A DNA stretch of 64,000 nucleotides from Paeniglutamicibacter kerguelensis. Lineage in GTDB: Bacteria; Actinomycetota; Actinomycetes; Actinomycetales; Micrococcaceae. The stretch lies in contig NZ_JAGIOF010000001.1 in NCBI RefSeq assembly GCF_017876535.1, positions 2,728,001 through 2,792,000 on the forward strand, read 5' to 3'. Positions 34,750-42,398 of this stretch are shown piece after piece; positions within the stretch are counted from its first letter, which is position 1; every line of letters begins with the position of its first letter. Under the pieces are notes generated by a model that worked only from the letters and a program-made list of their open reading frames with translations, searched no databases and was not told where the DNA came from. A program made the position numbers and the translations under genes.

Positions 34750-35955
34750 TCAGGGGGCCCTGAGGAGCAGCCTCTCCACCAGCTCGAGCCTCTCCAGGGC
34801 GCCTCGGCGCCACTGGGGGTCTTGTTCGTCGCGGGCTCCGGCCACCAACGACAGGACAACACAGGCGGCGCGGGCAAACAGCCCGTCAGCGCCGACGCCC
34901 CTGGATTCCAGTTCCCTGGCAAATGCCGCAGCATAGGTTTCGAAGTACTCCGGCACCCGGTCGTATCGATCGTCCAGGGACGGCAGGACAAGAAGGTGCC
35001 CGAGAAAACAGGCCAGGTCATCGACGAGGTAACCGGGACCGGCCGAATCTATGTCCAGCAACCCGGTGACGCGTCCGTGTTCAACGAAAATATTCGCCTC
35101 ATAGAAGTCACCGTGACTGGGCACCAGGTAGCCACGATCGGAGCTCTCCAAAATCCTGCCCAAGCGTTGCACCAGTCCTCCAATCCTTTGAGCTTCTTCC
35201 GGCAACGTGGTCAGGGCGGCATGCCCGTACCACCCCAACCTGTCGGACCAGGCCGGCCGCGCCGGGACATCCATGAGTCCGGAGGGAAGCGCATCCAGCA
35301 ACTCCAGGACCGCCTCGGGCCGCAACGGAATGGCATCGCCGTGCATGAGGTCTTCGGCCATGGAAACGCCCTGGACCTTTTCAAAAGCCAAGACATCCTT
35401 CAGCGGCGGTCCCAACGGCTTCGGCACGGATATTCCAGCCTCGCCCAACAGTTCGTGCTTTCGGAAAAGCGTGTCGCCGTCCTTGCGCAGCACCTTGAGG
35501 AAGACTTCCCGGTCGTCGTCAAAAGTGGCCCTGAGGACCGCACGGCGCAATGGCCTGTAAGCCAGGGTCCGCAGGTCTACAAGGTTCCTTCCGTTACCCC
35601 AATGCAGCTGCACGGATTCCGGCGTCGTGGCCAGGGCGAGCCCCGGAAGCCGCGGGTCAGCCGGATGAAGCCACACCTCGATCCGTCCCTTGGGACTGGA
35701 CAGCGTCACTACCCCGTCGGGAACCGGCTCGAGGTTTTCCGCCGTTGCCCCCAGGTACAGGACTGCATCATCCGTCGAGGCTTCGAAGACCCCCGAAACG
35801 CCCGCGCCCGGGCGGTGGTGCAGCTCGACGACGGTGACCCTCGCGTCATCCAGACCGAGCGGGCGCACCAATTCGACGAGCATTCCGGCAAACTCAGCGG
35901 ATCCGAAGAAATCCAGCTGCTCGCGTTCGCTCCACCGGTTTTTGATTTCAGTCAT
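34750..35955 (-). CDS. aminoglycoside phosphotransferase-fold kinase
   Basis: A 401-aa protein with a C-terminal APH/choline kinase fold (about 130-385). The catalytic loop is VPSHGDFYEANIFVEHG near residue 285 and the metal-binding segment LLDIDSAGPG near 307. The N-terminal about 110 residues form an extra beta-rich domain. The fold covers drug kinases and many small-molecule kinases; nothing specific points to antibiotic resistance. I use ATG 35955, though its SD is weak; an in-frame GTG at 36018 would add 21 unlikely residues. Confidence 0.8.
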   Translation of the reverse strand: MTEIKNRWSEREQLDFFGSAEFAGMLVELVRPLGLDDARVTVVELHHRPGAGVSGVFEASTDDAVLYLGATAENLEPVPDGVVTLSSPKGRIEVWLHPADPRLPGLALATTPESVQLHWGNGRNLVDLRTLAYRPLRRAVLRATFDDDREVFLKVLRKDGDTLFRKHELLGEAGISVPKPLGPPLKDVLAFEKVQGVSMAEDLMHGDAIPLRPEAVLELLDALPSGLMDVPARPAWSDRLGWYGHAALTTLPEEAQRIGGLVQRLGRILESSDRGYLVPSHGDFYEANIFVEHGRVTGLLDIDSAGPGYLVDDLACFLGHLLVLPSLDDRYDRVPEYFETYAAAFARELESRGVGADGLFARAACVVLSLVAGARDEQDPQWRRGALERLELVERLLLRAP

Positions 35956-36082
35956 GTTTGAACGAACTGCCTTAGCTTCCGAGGATGGGTCCGAGCTCCT
36001 TGCACGATACCCTCTCACACCGGGAACCGCATCACCGCAAATAATCGGCAGATGACCTGAGAAGCAACAGCATCTTCAAACG

Positions 36083-36130
36083 CCAACGGCGCTGGCCTGA
36101 GTGCCGAAGCAGCCGGGCCAACGCCGTTGG
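36083..36130 (-). terminator. terminator of paaZ
   Basis: CCAACGGCG pairs with CGCCGTTGG (outer stem) and inner GGCC blocks extend the hairpin, 20 nt past the paaZ stop. Confidence 0.7.
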
Positions 36131-36149
36131 AATTGCAGGAAAGGGAGTG

Positions 36150-38276
36150 TCAGGCCCAGTTTGCGTAGGTGGTGTTTTCCTTTTCAACCAGGGTCAGCAC
36201 GTCGTAGGTTGCCACGATCTCGCCGGCCTGGTTGTTGATGACCGCGTCCCAGGCGACCTCTCCGTATTCGTCGGTGACGCGCGGGGTGATCTTCTTGGCG
36301 GTCAGGGTGACGCGGATCGAGTCGCCGGCCGGAACCGGGGTGATGAAGCGCAGGTTCTCCAGGCCGTAGTTGGCCAGCACGGGGCCAGGTGCGGGCTGGA
36401 CGAAGAGTCCGGCGGCCCAGGACACGAGCAGGTAGCCGTGCGCGACGATGCCCGGGAAGAACGGGTTCGCCTCCGCCGCGGCCGCATCGGTGTGGGCGTA
36501 GAAGGTGTCGCCGGTTTCCTTGGCGAATGCGGTGATCTCCTCCAGCGTCACCTCGCGCAGCGGCGAGGCAAATGCATCACCGATGCGAAGCTCGGCCAGC
36601 GACTTGCGGAACGGGTGGATGGCGCCCTCGACGGCACCGAATTCCTCGGCACCGGCGATCACGCGGTCGGCGCCGGTGTGCCAGATGCCGGTGACCGCGG
36701 TGAGCATGTTCGGCGAACCCTGGATGGCGGTGCGCTGCATGTGGTGCTTGACCGAACGGATGCCGCCGAGTTCCTCACCGCCGCCTGCGCGGCCCGGGCC
36801 ACCGTGGACCAGGTGCGGAACCGGGGATCCGTGGCCGGTCGAGGAGCGGGCGGTTTCGCGGTTGAGCATGTGCACGCGGCCGTGGTGCGAGGCGATGCCG
36901 ACGCTGAGCGTGCGGGCGGTCTCCGGGTCGTTGGTGCAAACCGTGGCGACCAGCGAGCCGGAGCCCATGGCCGCCAAGCGGATGGCGTCGTCAAGGTCGG
37001 TGTAGCCGATTACGGAACTGACCGGGCCGAAGGCCTCGAGGCTGTGTACCGCCTCGTTGTTCACGTCGTCCCAGGTCAGCAGCAGTGGCGACATGAAGGC
37101 GCCGGCGTCGACATGCTTCTGTTCGCCCTCGGCGGTGCGGACCACCGGTGCGTCCAGGGTGCCGTAGGCGATTTCGCCGCCGGCGGCAACCATGGCCTCG
37201 ACAGCCGCACGCACGTCGCGCAATTGCTCCAGGGACGCAAGCGCGCCCATGGTGACGCCCTCTGCGCGGGGGTCGCCGATGACAACGCGCTGTTCGATGC
37301 GCTCGCCCACCGCCTTGACAACGTCATCGACGAGGGCGGCGGGCACGATGGTGCGGCGGATGGCGGTGCACTTCTGTCCCGCCTTGACCGTCATCTCGGT
37401 GACAACGGACTTGACGAAGGCGTCGAACTCGGGGGTGCCGGCGACCGCGTCGGGGCCGAGGATCGCGGCGTTGAGGGAGTCGGTTTCGGCGGTGAAGCGC
37501 ACTCCCCCGTCGATGACGTTGGTGTGGGCCTTCAGCGAGGATGCGGTGGACGCCGAACCGGTGAAGGAAAGCATGTCTCGGTAGTCAAGCACGTCCAGCA
37601 GGGTGCGTGCGGAACCGGAAATCAGCTGGATGGAACCCTCGGGCAGGATTCCGGATTCGACCATCAGGCGGACCATGCCCTCGGCGACGTACCCGGTGGG
37701 GGTGGCCGGCTTGGCGATGGTCGGCACGCCGGCGATGAAGGCCGGCGCGAACTTCTCAAGCATGCCCCAGACGGGGAAGTTGAACGCGTTGATCTGGGCG
37801 GCAACGCCCGGGATGCGGGTGTAGATATGCTCGCCGGCGAAGGAACCGTCGCGGGAGAGGACCTCCATGGGCCCGTCGAGGATGACGTTGGAGTTCGGCA
37901 GTTCGCGCCGGCCCTTGGAGGAGAAGGTGAACAGCACGCCGATGCCGCCGTCGATGTCCACCATGGAGTCGATCTTGGTGGCACCGGTGCGGAAGGACAT
38001 CTCGTAGAGTTCTTCGCGGCGGCCGTTGAGGAACTGCGCAAGTTCCTTCAGCTTCAGGGCGCGCTCGTGCAGGGTCAGCTTGCCCAGCTCGCGCTGGCCG
38101 ACGGTGCGGGCGTAGTCGACCATTGCGGCCAAATCCAGGCCGTTGGAATCAACCGTGGCCAGCTGTTCGCCGGTGTTTGCGTCGAGCACGGGGGTGCCGG
38201 CGGCCGGATCGGACGGAGTCCACCAGGCGTTTTGGACGAAGCTGGGAACAAGTGGAGCCATGGGAGTTGTCGTCAT
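36150..38276 (-). CDS. paaZ: PaaZ, oxepin-CoA hydrolase / semialdehyde dehydrogenase
   Basis: A 708-aa bifunctional enzyme. The N-terminal aldehyde dehydrogenase (about 1-520) has the catalytic Cys in VKAGQKCTAIRR and the glycine stretch LSFTGSASTASSL. The C-terminal MaoC-type hydratase (about 545-708) has FAKETGDTFYAHTD and FPGIVAHGYLLVSW. It opens the oxepin ring and oxidises the resulting aldehyde to 3-oxo-5,6-dehydrosuberyl-CoA. ATG 38276 has AAGGA 8 nt upstream. The PaaR palindrome begins 13 nt upstream of the start, immediately behind the SD, with a TAATACT box beside it. It stands alone, far from the other paa units. Confidence 0.95.
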   Translation of the reverse strand: MTTTPMAPLVPSFVQNAWWTPSDPAAGTPVLDANTGEQLATVDSNGLDLAAMVDYARTVGQRELGKLTLHERALKLKELAQFLNGRREELYEMSFRTGATKIDSMVDIDGGIGVLFTFSSKGRRELPNSNVILDGPMEVLSRDGSFAGEHIYTRIPGVAAQINAFNFPVWGMLEKFAPAFIAGVPTIAKPATPTGYVAEGMVRLMVESGILPEGSIQLISGSARTLLDVLDYRDMLSFTGSASTASSLKAHTNVIDGGVRFTAETDSLNAAILGPDAVAGTPEFDAFVKSVVTEMTVKAGQKCTAIRRTIVPAALVDDVVKAVGERIEQRVVIGDPRAEGVTMGALASLEQLRDVRAAVEAMVAAGGEIAYGTLDAPVVRTAEGEQKHVDAGAFMSPLLLTWDDVNNEAVHSLEAFGPVSSVIGYTDLDDAIRLAAMGSGSLVATVCTNDPETARTLSVGIASHHGRVHMLNRETARSSTGHGSPVPHLVHGGPGRAGGGEELGGIRSVKHHMQRTAIQGSPNMLTAVTGIWHTGADRVIAGAEEFGAVEGAIHPFRKSLAELRIGDAFASPLREVTLEEITAFAKETGDTFYAHTDAAAAEANPFFPGIVAHGYLLVSWAAGLFVQPAPGPVLANYGLENLRFITPVPAGDSIRVTLTAKKITPRVTDEYGEVAWDAVINNQAGEIVATYDVLTLVEKENTTYANWA

Positions 38277-38288
38277 CGACGAATCCTT

Positions 38289-38310
38289 CCTGAACGATCG
38301 GTCAGTATTA
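38289..38310. promoter_or_regulatory. PaaR operator in the paaZ promoter
   Basis: A palindrome with plus-strand core AACGATCGGTCAGT at 38293-38306. Read on the minus strand it is ACTGACCGATCGTTCAGG, almost identical to the paaA operator (one difference in 18). It overlaps a possible -10 (TAATACT) and abuts the RBS, so bound PaaR would block initiation. Confidence 0.78.
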
Positions 38311-38388
38311 GCAACCACAGTACAGTATGGTGCAGGACACCACGAGCCTTGGGTGCCCACATGACATGAAAATCAGGAGATCCCCACG

Positions 38389-38829
38389 ATGAGCGAACAG
38401 CGCCCGACAGCCCCGGCCCCGGAAACCTCAAAGGACGGCGTCTGGCAGATCGCCCTGGGCGAGCTCGACGAAAAGATGGGCGTCAAGATCATCGAGGAAT
38501 CGGTGGAAAAGGTAGTCGCGACGATGCCGGTGGAGGGAAACCGGCAGTCCTTCGGCCTGCTGCACGGCGGTGCCTCGTTGGCCGTCGGAGAGGCCGTTGG
38601 CTCTTGGGCCGCGGTCAAGCATGCCTCGACCATGGGCAAGTCCGCGGTGGGCGTCGACGTTTCGGCCACCCACCACAAGGGTGCCCGCGAAGGAATCATC
38701 ACCATCACCGCGACCCCGATCAGCCTGGGCCGCCGCATGGCCAGCCACCAGGTTGTCATCGAAAACGAGGCCGGGCAGCGCCTGTGCACCATGCGCATCA
38801 CCAACCTGATCATCGACGTGAAGAAGTAG
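38389..38829 (+). CDS. hotdog-fold acyl-CoA thioesterase
   Basis: A 146-aa hotdog thioesterase of the PaaI/EntH/MenI group. The key helix is SFGLLHGGASLAVGEAVGSW, where the Glu replaces the Asp seen in PaaI. This fits the catalytic Glu type (YdiI/MenI, EntH, Arthrobacter 4-hydroxybenzoyl-CoA thioesterase). It could hydrolyse dihydroxynaphthoyl-CoA for menaquinone synthesis (menBEA lie 20 kb away) or aromatic CoA esters. It is divergent from paaZ, with 112 bp between starts that hold the PaaR operator, so co-regulation by PaaR is possible. AGGAG precedes the ATG by 9 nt. Confidence 0.85.
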   Translation: MSEQRPTAPAPETSKDGVWQIALGELDEKMGVKIIEESVEKVVATMPVEGNRQSFGLLHGGASLAVGEAVGSWAAVKHASTMGKSAVGVDVSATHHKGAREGIITITATPISLGRRMASHQVVIENEAGQRLCTMRITNLIIDVKK

Positions 38830-38840
38830 GGGGCTCCCGC

Positions 38841-39503
38841 TTAGTCGTCTGCGTGCTGTTGCGCTTCTTTGCGCATCATCAGATAGGCCTGCGGGGTTGA
38901 TTCCATGGGCCCTGGCTGGCGAACCGTACTCGAGTGTCTGGCAAATCCGGCAGCTTCCAGCAGCGAGGCGATGTACTCGGGATCCAACCGATGAGCGGTG
39001 AACGAAACTTCGTGGCCGTACGCGCGCGAGACCTTCACGCTCTCGTTCCCGGACTGGAATGCCAGCAGCGCAAATCCCCCGGGCCTCAGCACCCGATGCA
39101 TTTCGGCAAATATCTGCGGCAGCACCTCCATCGGCGCATGGATGATCGAGTACCAGGCCAGCACCCCCGCGCACGATTCGTCGGCCATGTCGAGGTCTTC
39201 CAGGGAACCGACATCGAAGCTGAGCCCCGGGTTTTCCCGGCGTGCGATTTCGATCATTTTCGGTGACAGGTCCATGCCGCGGACATCCAGCCCGCGCTCG
39301 CTCAGGTAGCGCGCAATTCGCCCGGTGCCACAGCCGAGGTCGGCAACGGGAGACCCATCAGTGCCAACGAGCTCGGCAAACAGCCCGAGCAGGGCGCGGT
39401 CGAACGGATTGGCGTCCAGTTCGGTGCGCAGCAATCGCTCATAGCCAGGGGCGACGAGGTCATACGCCGCTTGCGTCTCGGCCTTCCAGTCGATCATTTC
39501 CAT
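38841..39503 (-). CDS. class I SAM-dependent methyltransferase
   Basis: A 220-aa methyltransferase with motif I VADLGCGTGRIARYL near residue 52, motif II acidic LDVRGMDLSP, and the post-II LAWYSIIHA segment. Methyltransf_11/25 type; substrate unknown. ATG 39503 is chosen (AGGA 8 nt upstream), since the longer frame to 39566 adds residues unlike the family. It converges on the thioesterase gene with an 11-bp gap. Confidence 0.85.
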   Translation of the reverse strand: MEMIDWKAETQAAYDLVAPGYERLLRTELDANPFDRALLGLFAELVGTDGSPVADLGCGTGRIARYLSERGLDVRGMDLSPKMIEIARRENPGLSFDVGSLEDLDMADESCAGVLAWYSIIHAPMEVLPQIFAEMHRVLRPGGFALLAFQSGNESVKVSRAYGHEVSFTAHRLDPEYIASLLEAAGFARHSSTVRQPGPMESTPQAYLMMRKEAQQHADD

Positions 39504-39598
39504 GGAGCCGATCCTAGGCCATTCGCGCGCCGAACAGCCGGCTTCACCGCCCATGGTGTCCGGCAAATCCCTGATCCTGCATGCTCATAGCCGATGCC

Positions 39599-39838
39599 CT
39601 AGCCGCGTGGAACATAGCTGAGTAGCTCTCCGACCTCGCAGTCCAGCGCCTTGCAAATCGCCTGAAGGGTTGAGAACCGCATGGCCTTGGCATGATTGTT
39701 CTTCAACACGGAAAGGTTCACCACGCTGATGTTCACCAACTCGCTCAGCTCCGCCAAGGTCATGGATCGCTTGTCGAGCAGTGCACCCAGATGACACTGA
39801 ATCTCCGAAGGCTCCTCGGAATCCTCGAGACCACAAGA
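39599..39838 (-). pseudogene. Cro/C1-type HTH regulator without a start codon
   Basis: The minus strand holds an intact YozG-like helix-turn-helix sequence, from EPSEIQCHLGALLDKRSMTL through ISVVNLSVLKNNHAKAMRFS to EVGELLSYVPRG and a TAG stop. Between the preceding in-frame TGA (39839-39841) and this block there is no ATG, GTG or TTG; the first ATG falls inside the DNA-binding helices. The start seems lost, so the gene is probably dead or, less likely, uses an unusual start. In related genomes such a regulator follows a membrane protein gene, here also decayed. Confidence 0.7.
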
Positions 39839-40579
39839 TCAGGCCGGCCGTGTCTTTTTGCATCTGAAGCCCGCGCTTGAAGATCTGCGCGGTGGAAAAC
39901 AACCCTAGCCCGGCCCAGAGTGGCCAGAAGTTCAGATAGTTCTCGAGGTAGACGGGCGTCGGGATGCCAACGATATCTCGTAAGTCATCCCTTTCTGTCA
40001 CATCTGTTCTGAATTGGGAAGCATCAAACCCCAGGACCTGCACCGAAGCCTGCATGCCGGCAATCGATTCGGTCACCTGCCACCCCATGCCACACACCAC
40101 TGTCACCGCAGCGGTGACCATGAACCACTTGACCAGCACCGGGCGGAACGTCGTCTTGCTGATGTATCCGTTGCACATGCTGATGACCGCCGCACCAATG
40201 AAGATCGCCGCGATCCCCTGCAACAACGCCGCGGTCCCGAGCAACCATCGAGTGCTGGCCGCCAGACCTTGGACTTCCACGAGGGCCTGGGTGAAACCGC
40301 CCGAAATCACCTAGGCGGTGGTTCCCTGCACACTGGCGCCCGGCGGAATTGACGGCCAGAATTCCTCGGCAGGCATCTTGACCTGCAGGCTCGGCGCCAC
40401 GAGGGTCTCTACGAACCGATAGACCATCGATGCGCCCGCAATGACCACCTAGGCCACGGCGATACCCGAGTCAGGGCAACCTCCCGCCCCCTCGTTTTCT
40501 TGTCAAAGAGGGGTGCGGCCAGCAATGCCGTCAAGAAAGCCATCAGCAGCACGACAATCGGCACAATAATTCCCACCAT
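39839..40579 (-). pseudogene. membrane protein gene with two in-frame TAGs and a frameshift
   Basis: From ATG 40579 the frame reads MVGIIVPIVVLLMAFL and loses register near residue 40. The next frame continues GIAVA, TAG, VVIAGASMVYRFVETLV, then FWPSIPPGASVQGTTA, a second TAG, and VISGGFTQALVEVQGL. It runs on through LLQGIAAIFIGAAV and FWPLWAGLGLFSTAQIF to QKDTAGLI. The parts form a protein of about 240 aa with four helices that usually precedes a small HTH gene. Both TAGs lie in CCTAGG. A frameshift plus two stops make decay the simplest reading; the original stop is also lost, so the last frame runs into the HTH region. Confidence 0.75.
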
Positions 40580-40697
40580 GGCGCGGCCTCCGTTTTGCCC
40601 ATATCGTAGAGCCGCTCGATTTGAGGGCAGCGACTTCAACATGATGTTTATCGTTATGTTCCTCTACGTCGCCACGCCTCAGCCTTCTCCACTAGAG

Positions 40698-40717
40698 TGA
40701 TTGACAATGACCAATCA
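40698..40717. promoter_or_regulatory. inverted repeat upstream of the RIO kinase
   Basis: TGATTG and CAATCA are separated by 8 nt in an AT-richer stretch about 55 nt before the short upstream ORF. It may be an operator; the regulator is unknown. Confidence 0.35.
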
Positions 40718-40771
40718 TTCGTGGTCTTCTTGAACCCAACGCAGGCCGTAACAACGAAGGAGGGGAACCCG

Positions 40772-40849
40772 ATGAGTGTCCCAATGAACAACCCAGCGAC
40801 AGATATCCCTTCCCTCGGAAGTTACTACCCTCATGAAGAATTACTCTGA
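40772..40849 (+). CDS. 25-aa upstream ORF coupled to the RIO kinase
   Basis: ATG 40772 has the best Shine-Dalgarno sequence in this area (GGAGGGG, 5-6 nt spacing). It encodes 25 residues including PMNNPATDIPSLGSYYPHEE, then stops at 40849, inside the kinase gene: a 17-nt overlap. The kinase start at 40833 has only a distant GGAAG. Ribosomes probably load here and re-initiate or couple into the kinase. It could be a leader peptide or simply a translational loader. Confidence 0.5.
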   Translation: MSVPMNNPATDIPSLGSYYPHEELL

Positions 40850-41720
40850 AACCAGCTTTCTGGAATCTTTTGAATCATCGATCTCCCGCTCACGTGCGGC
40901 ACAAGCCGACCGAAGCGACAACTGGAACGTCCTTGACGATCAGCTGACAGACAACCAACGGTGGTCAACCTGGCCATCCGTTGAGAAGCTCATGCGCGGT
41001 CCCAAGCCATACCCGGAGTTCGTCATAGAAGACGCCGCGGCCATTGATACCGAGCTCGGCGTCCTCAAGACCGGCAAAGAGGCCGACGTGTTCCTCATTG
41101 AACGCGCCACCGATTCCCAAAGCGCACTTCTGGCAGCCAAGCGCTACAGGTCTCCGGACCAACGAATGTTCCATCGATCCTCCACCTACACGGAGGGGCG
41201 CAGCGTTCGGCGCTCACGCGATGCCCGTGCGCTGAAAAACGGCAGCAATTACGGAAGACTCGTCGAGGCCTCCCGTTGGGCGAACTCGGAATGGCAGTAC
41301 CTTCTGCTGTGCTACGAAGCCGGGGCACCCGTGCCCTATCCGGTCCAGATCATGGGCACTGAAATCCTCATGGAGTTCATCGAGGACCCCGAATCGGCCG
41401 GGGGCGCAGCCCCGCGGCTGCAACAGGTCCACCCCGGTCCCGAACGCCTGCAGGGCTATTGGGACCAGCTCGTGAATGCCATGAAGGTCTTTGCCTCGTT
41501 GGGATTCGCCCACGGCGACCTGTCGCCATACAACGTGCTCGCGGCCGGCGACCGCCTGGTCGTCATCGACCTTCCGCAATTCGTGGACTTGTCGGGCAAC
41601 GAGCAAGGAATCGAGCTGCTTCAACGTGACTGCCGGAACATGTGCAACTGGTTTGTTGCGCGCGGATTGGCAGTCGACAGCGAGGAACTTCTCGCCGAAC
41701 TCATCGCCGCTGCCTGGTAG
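40833..41720 (+). CDS. RIO-type serine/threonine kinase
   Basis: A 295-aa RIO1-like atypical kinase. The RIO signature GVLKTGKEADVFLI (nucleotide-binding loop) is near residue 75, the catalytic loop GFAHGDLSPYNVLA near 225, and the metal-binding IDLPQFVD near 247, where RIO proteins have a short D-x-P/S-Q motif. A long N-terminal part of about 50 polar residues is extra. Bacterial RIO kinases are poorly understood. Upstream are a coupled short ORF and an inverted repeat; downstream is a strong terminator, so it is a stand-alone gene. Confidence 0.85.
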   Translation: MKNYSETSFLESFESSISRSRAAQADRSDNWNVLDDQLTDNQRWSTWPSVEKLMRGPKPYPEFVIEDAAAIDTELGVLKTGKEADVFLIERATDSQSALLAAKRYRSPDQRMFHRSSTYTEGRSVRRSRDARALKNGSNYGRLVEASRWANSEWQYLLLCYEAGAPVPYPVQIMGTEILMEFIEDPESAGGAAPRLQQVHPGPERLQGYWDQLVNAMKVFASLGFAHGDLSPYNVLAAGDRLVVIDLPQFVDLSGNEQGIELLQRDCRNMCNWFVARGLAVDSEELLAELIAAAW

Positions 41721-41733
41721 GACAGGGATGCAC

Positions 41734-41769
41734 CCCGGCCCGGATCAGCCAACAACGCTCCGGGCCGGG
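41734..41769 (+). terminator. terminator of the RIO kinase gene
   Basis: CCCGGCCCGGA and TCCGGGCCGGG form an 11-bp stem 13 nt past the stop codon. Confidence 0.75.
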
Positions 41770-41969
41770 CCGCATCAATCACTGATTTGATGCCCTTGCC
41801 GCACTGGTATCCATCCGCGGTCAGGCCTAGAGTGTGCCCATCCAATGTGCCGGGCCGCACTTCCAAAACTCGCATACCCGCCCTCATCCAATTCGCGCGC
41901 GGCCACGCGGCCACCAGCTGGCCGTCACTCTTGCAGTTCCTTGAGCAATTCTTCGGGAAGGACGCACGC

Positions 41970-42398
41970 ATGCGTACCGCATACAAAATCATTGCCCACC
42001 TCATTTCCCTGGCCGTCGTCGTTCAGGCGGCAGTGGTGGCCTGGTCCATGTTCGAGGCAATCTCACTCCTCTCGCGCGGAATCATGCTTGATGGACCTCC
42101 ATTCGCTGCCATGCTGCACGGAAACATCGGGATGTACGTGGTTCCGGTGCTGGCAATTGCACTGGTTGTCATAGCCCTGTTCGCCCATGCCGGCTTGAAA
42201 TGGGCGCTTTTGACGTTGTTGGCAGTGGTGGTTCAGATCGGGCTGGCATTTGCGGCCTTCGGCGCACCCTGGGTCGGCATGCTGCATGGCATCAACGCCT
42301 TTGCCATCCTGGCGTTGGCCGAGGTCGCGGCATATTCCGTGGCGCACGCCCCGGTCAGAGTGCCTGCCCGGCGGAACGTTGCCCGCCCGGCAATGTAG
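41970..42398 (+). CDS. four-helix membrane protein (DUF6220-like)
   Basis: A 142-aa protein with four hydrophobic helices (about 8-30, 47-68, 72-92 and 97-120). The HGNIGMY segment after helix 1 and the GMLHGINAFAILALAE segment in helix 4 give the heme-protein-like His spacing seen in small DUF6220-type proteins; function unknown. ATG 41970 has GAAGGA 8 nt upstream. Its last 44 bp overlap the 3' end of the convergent ABC-F gene. Confidence 0.65.
   Translation: MRTAYKIIAHLISLAVVVQAAVVAWSMFEAISLLSRGIMLDGPPFAAMLHGNIGMYVVPVLAIALVVIALFAHAGLKWALLTLLAVVVQIGLAFAAFGAPWVGMLHGINAFAILALAEVAAYSVAHAPVRVPARRNVARPAM

Noticed and set aside
36147..38369. A 740-codon open frame on the plus strand across the whole of paaZ
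   Set aside because: It mirrors a highly conserved gene in a GC-rich genome, reads as low-complexity Gly/Val/Asp-rich protein and has no plausible SD; paaZ explains the sequence fully.
39959..40579. TAG codons in the decayed membrane gene as pyrrolysine or readthrough codons
   Set aside because: A frameshift in the same gene and a lost natural stop argue for decay, and no pyrrolysine machinery is seen in the window.
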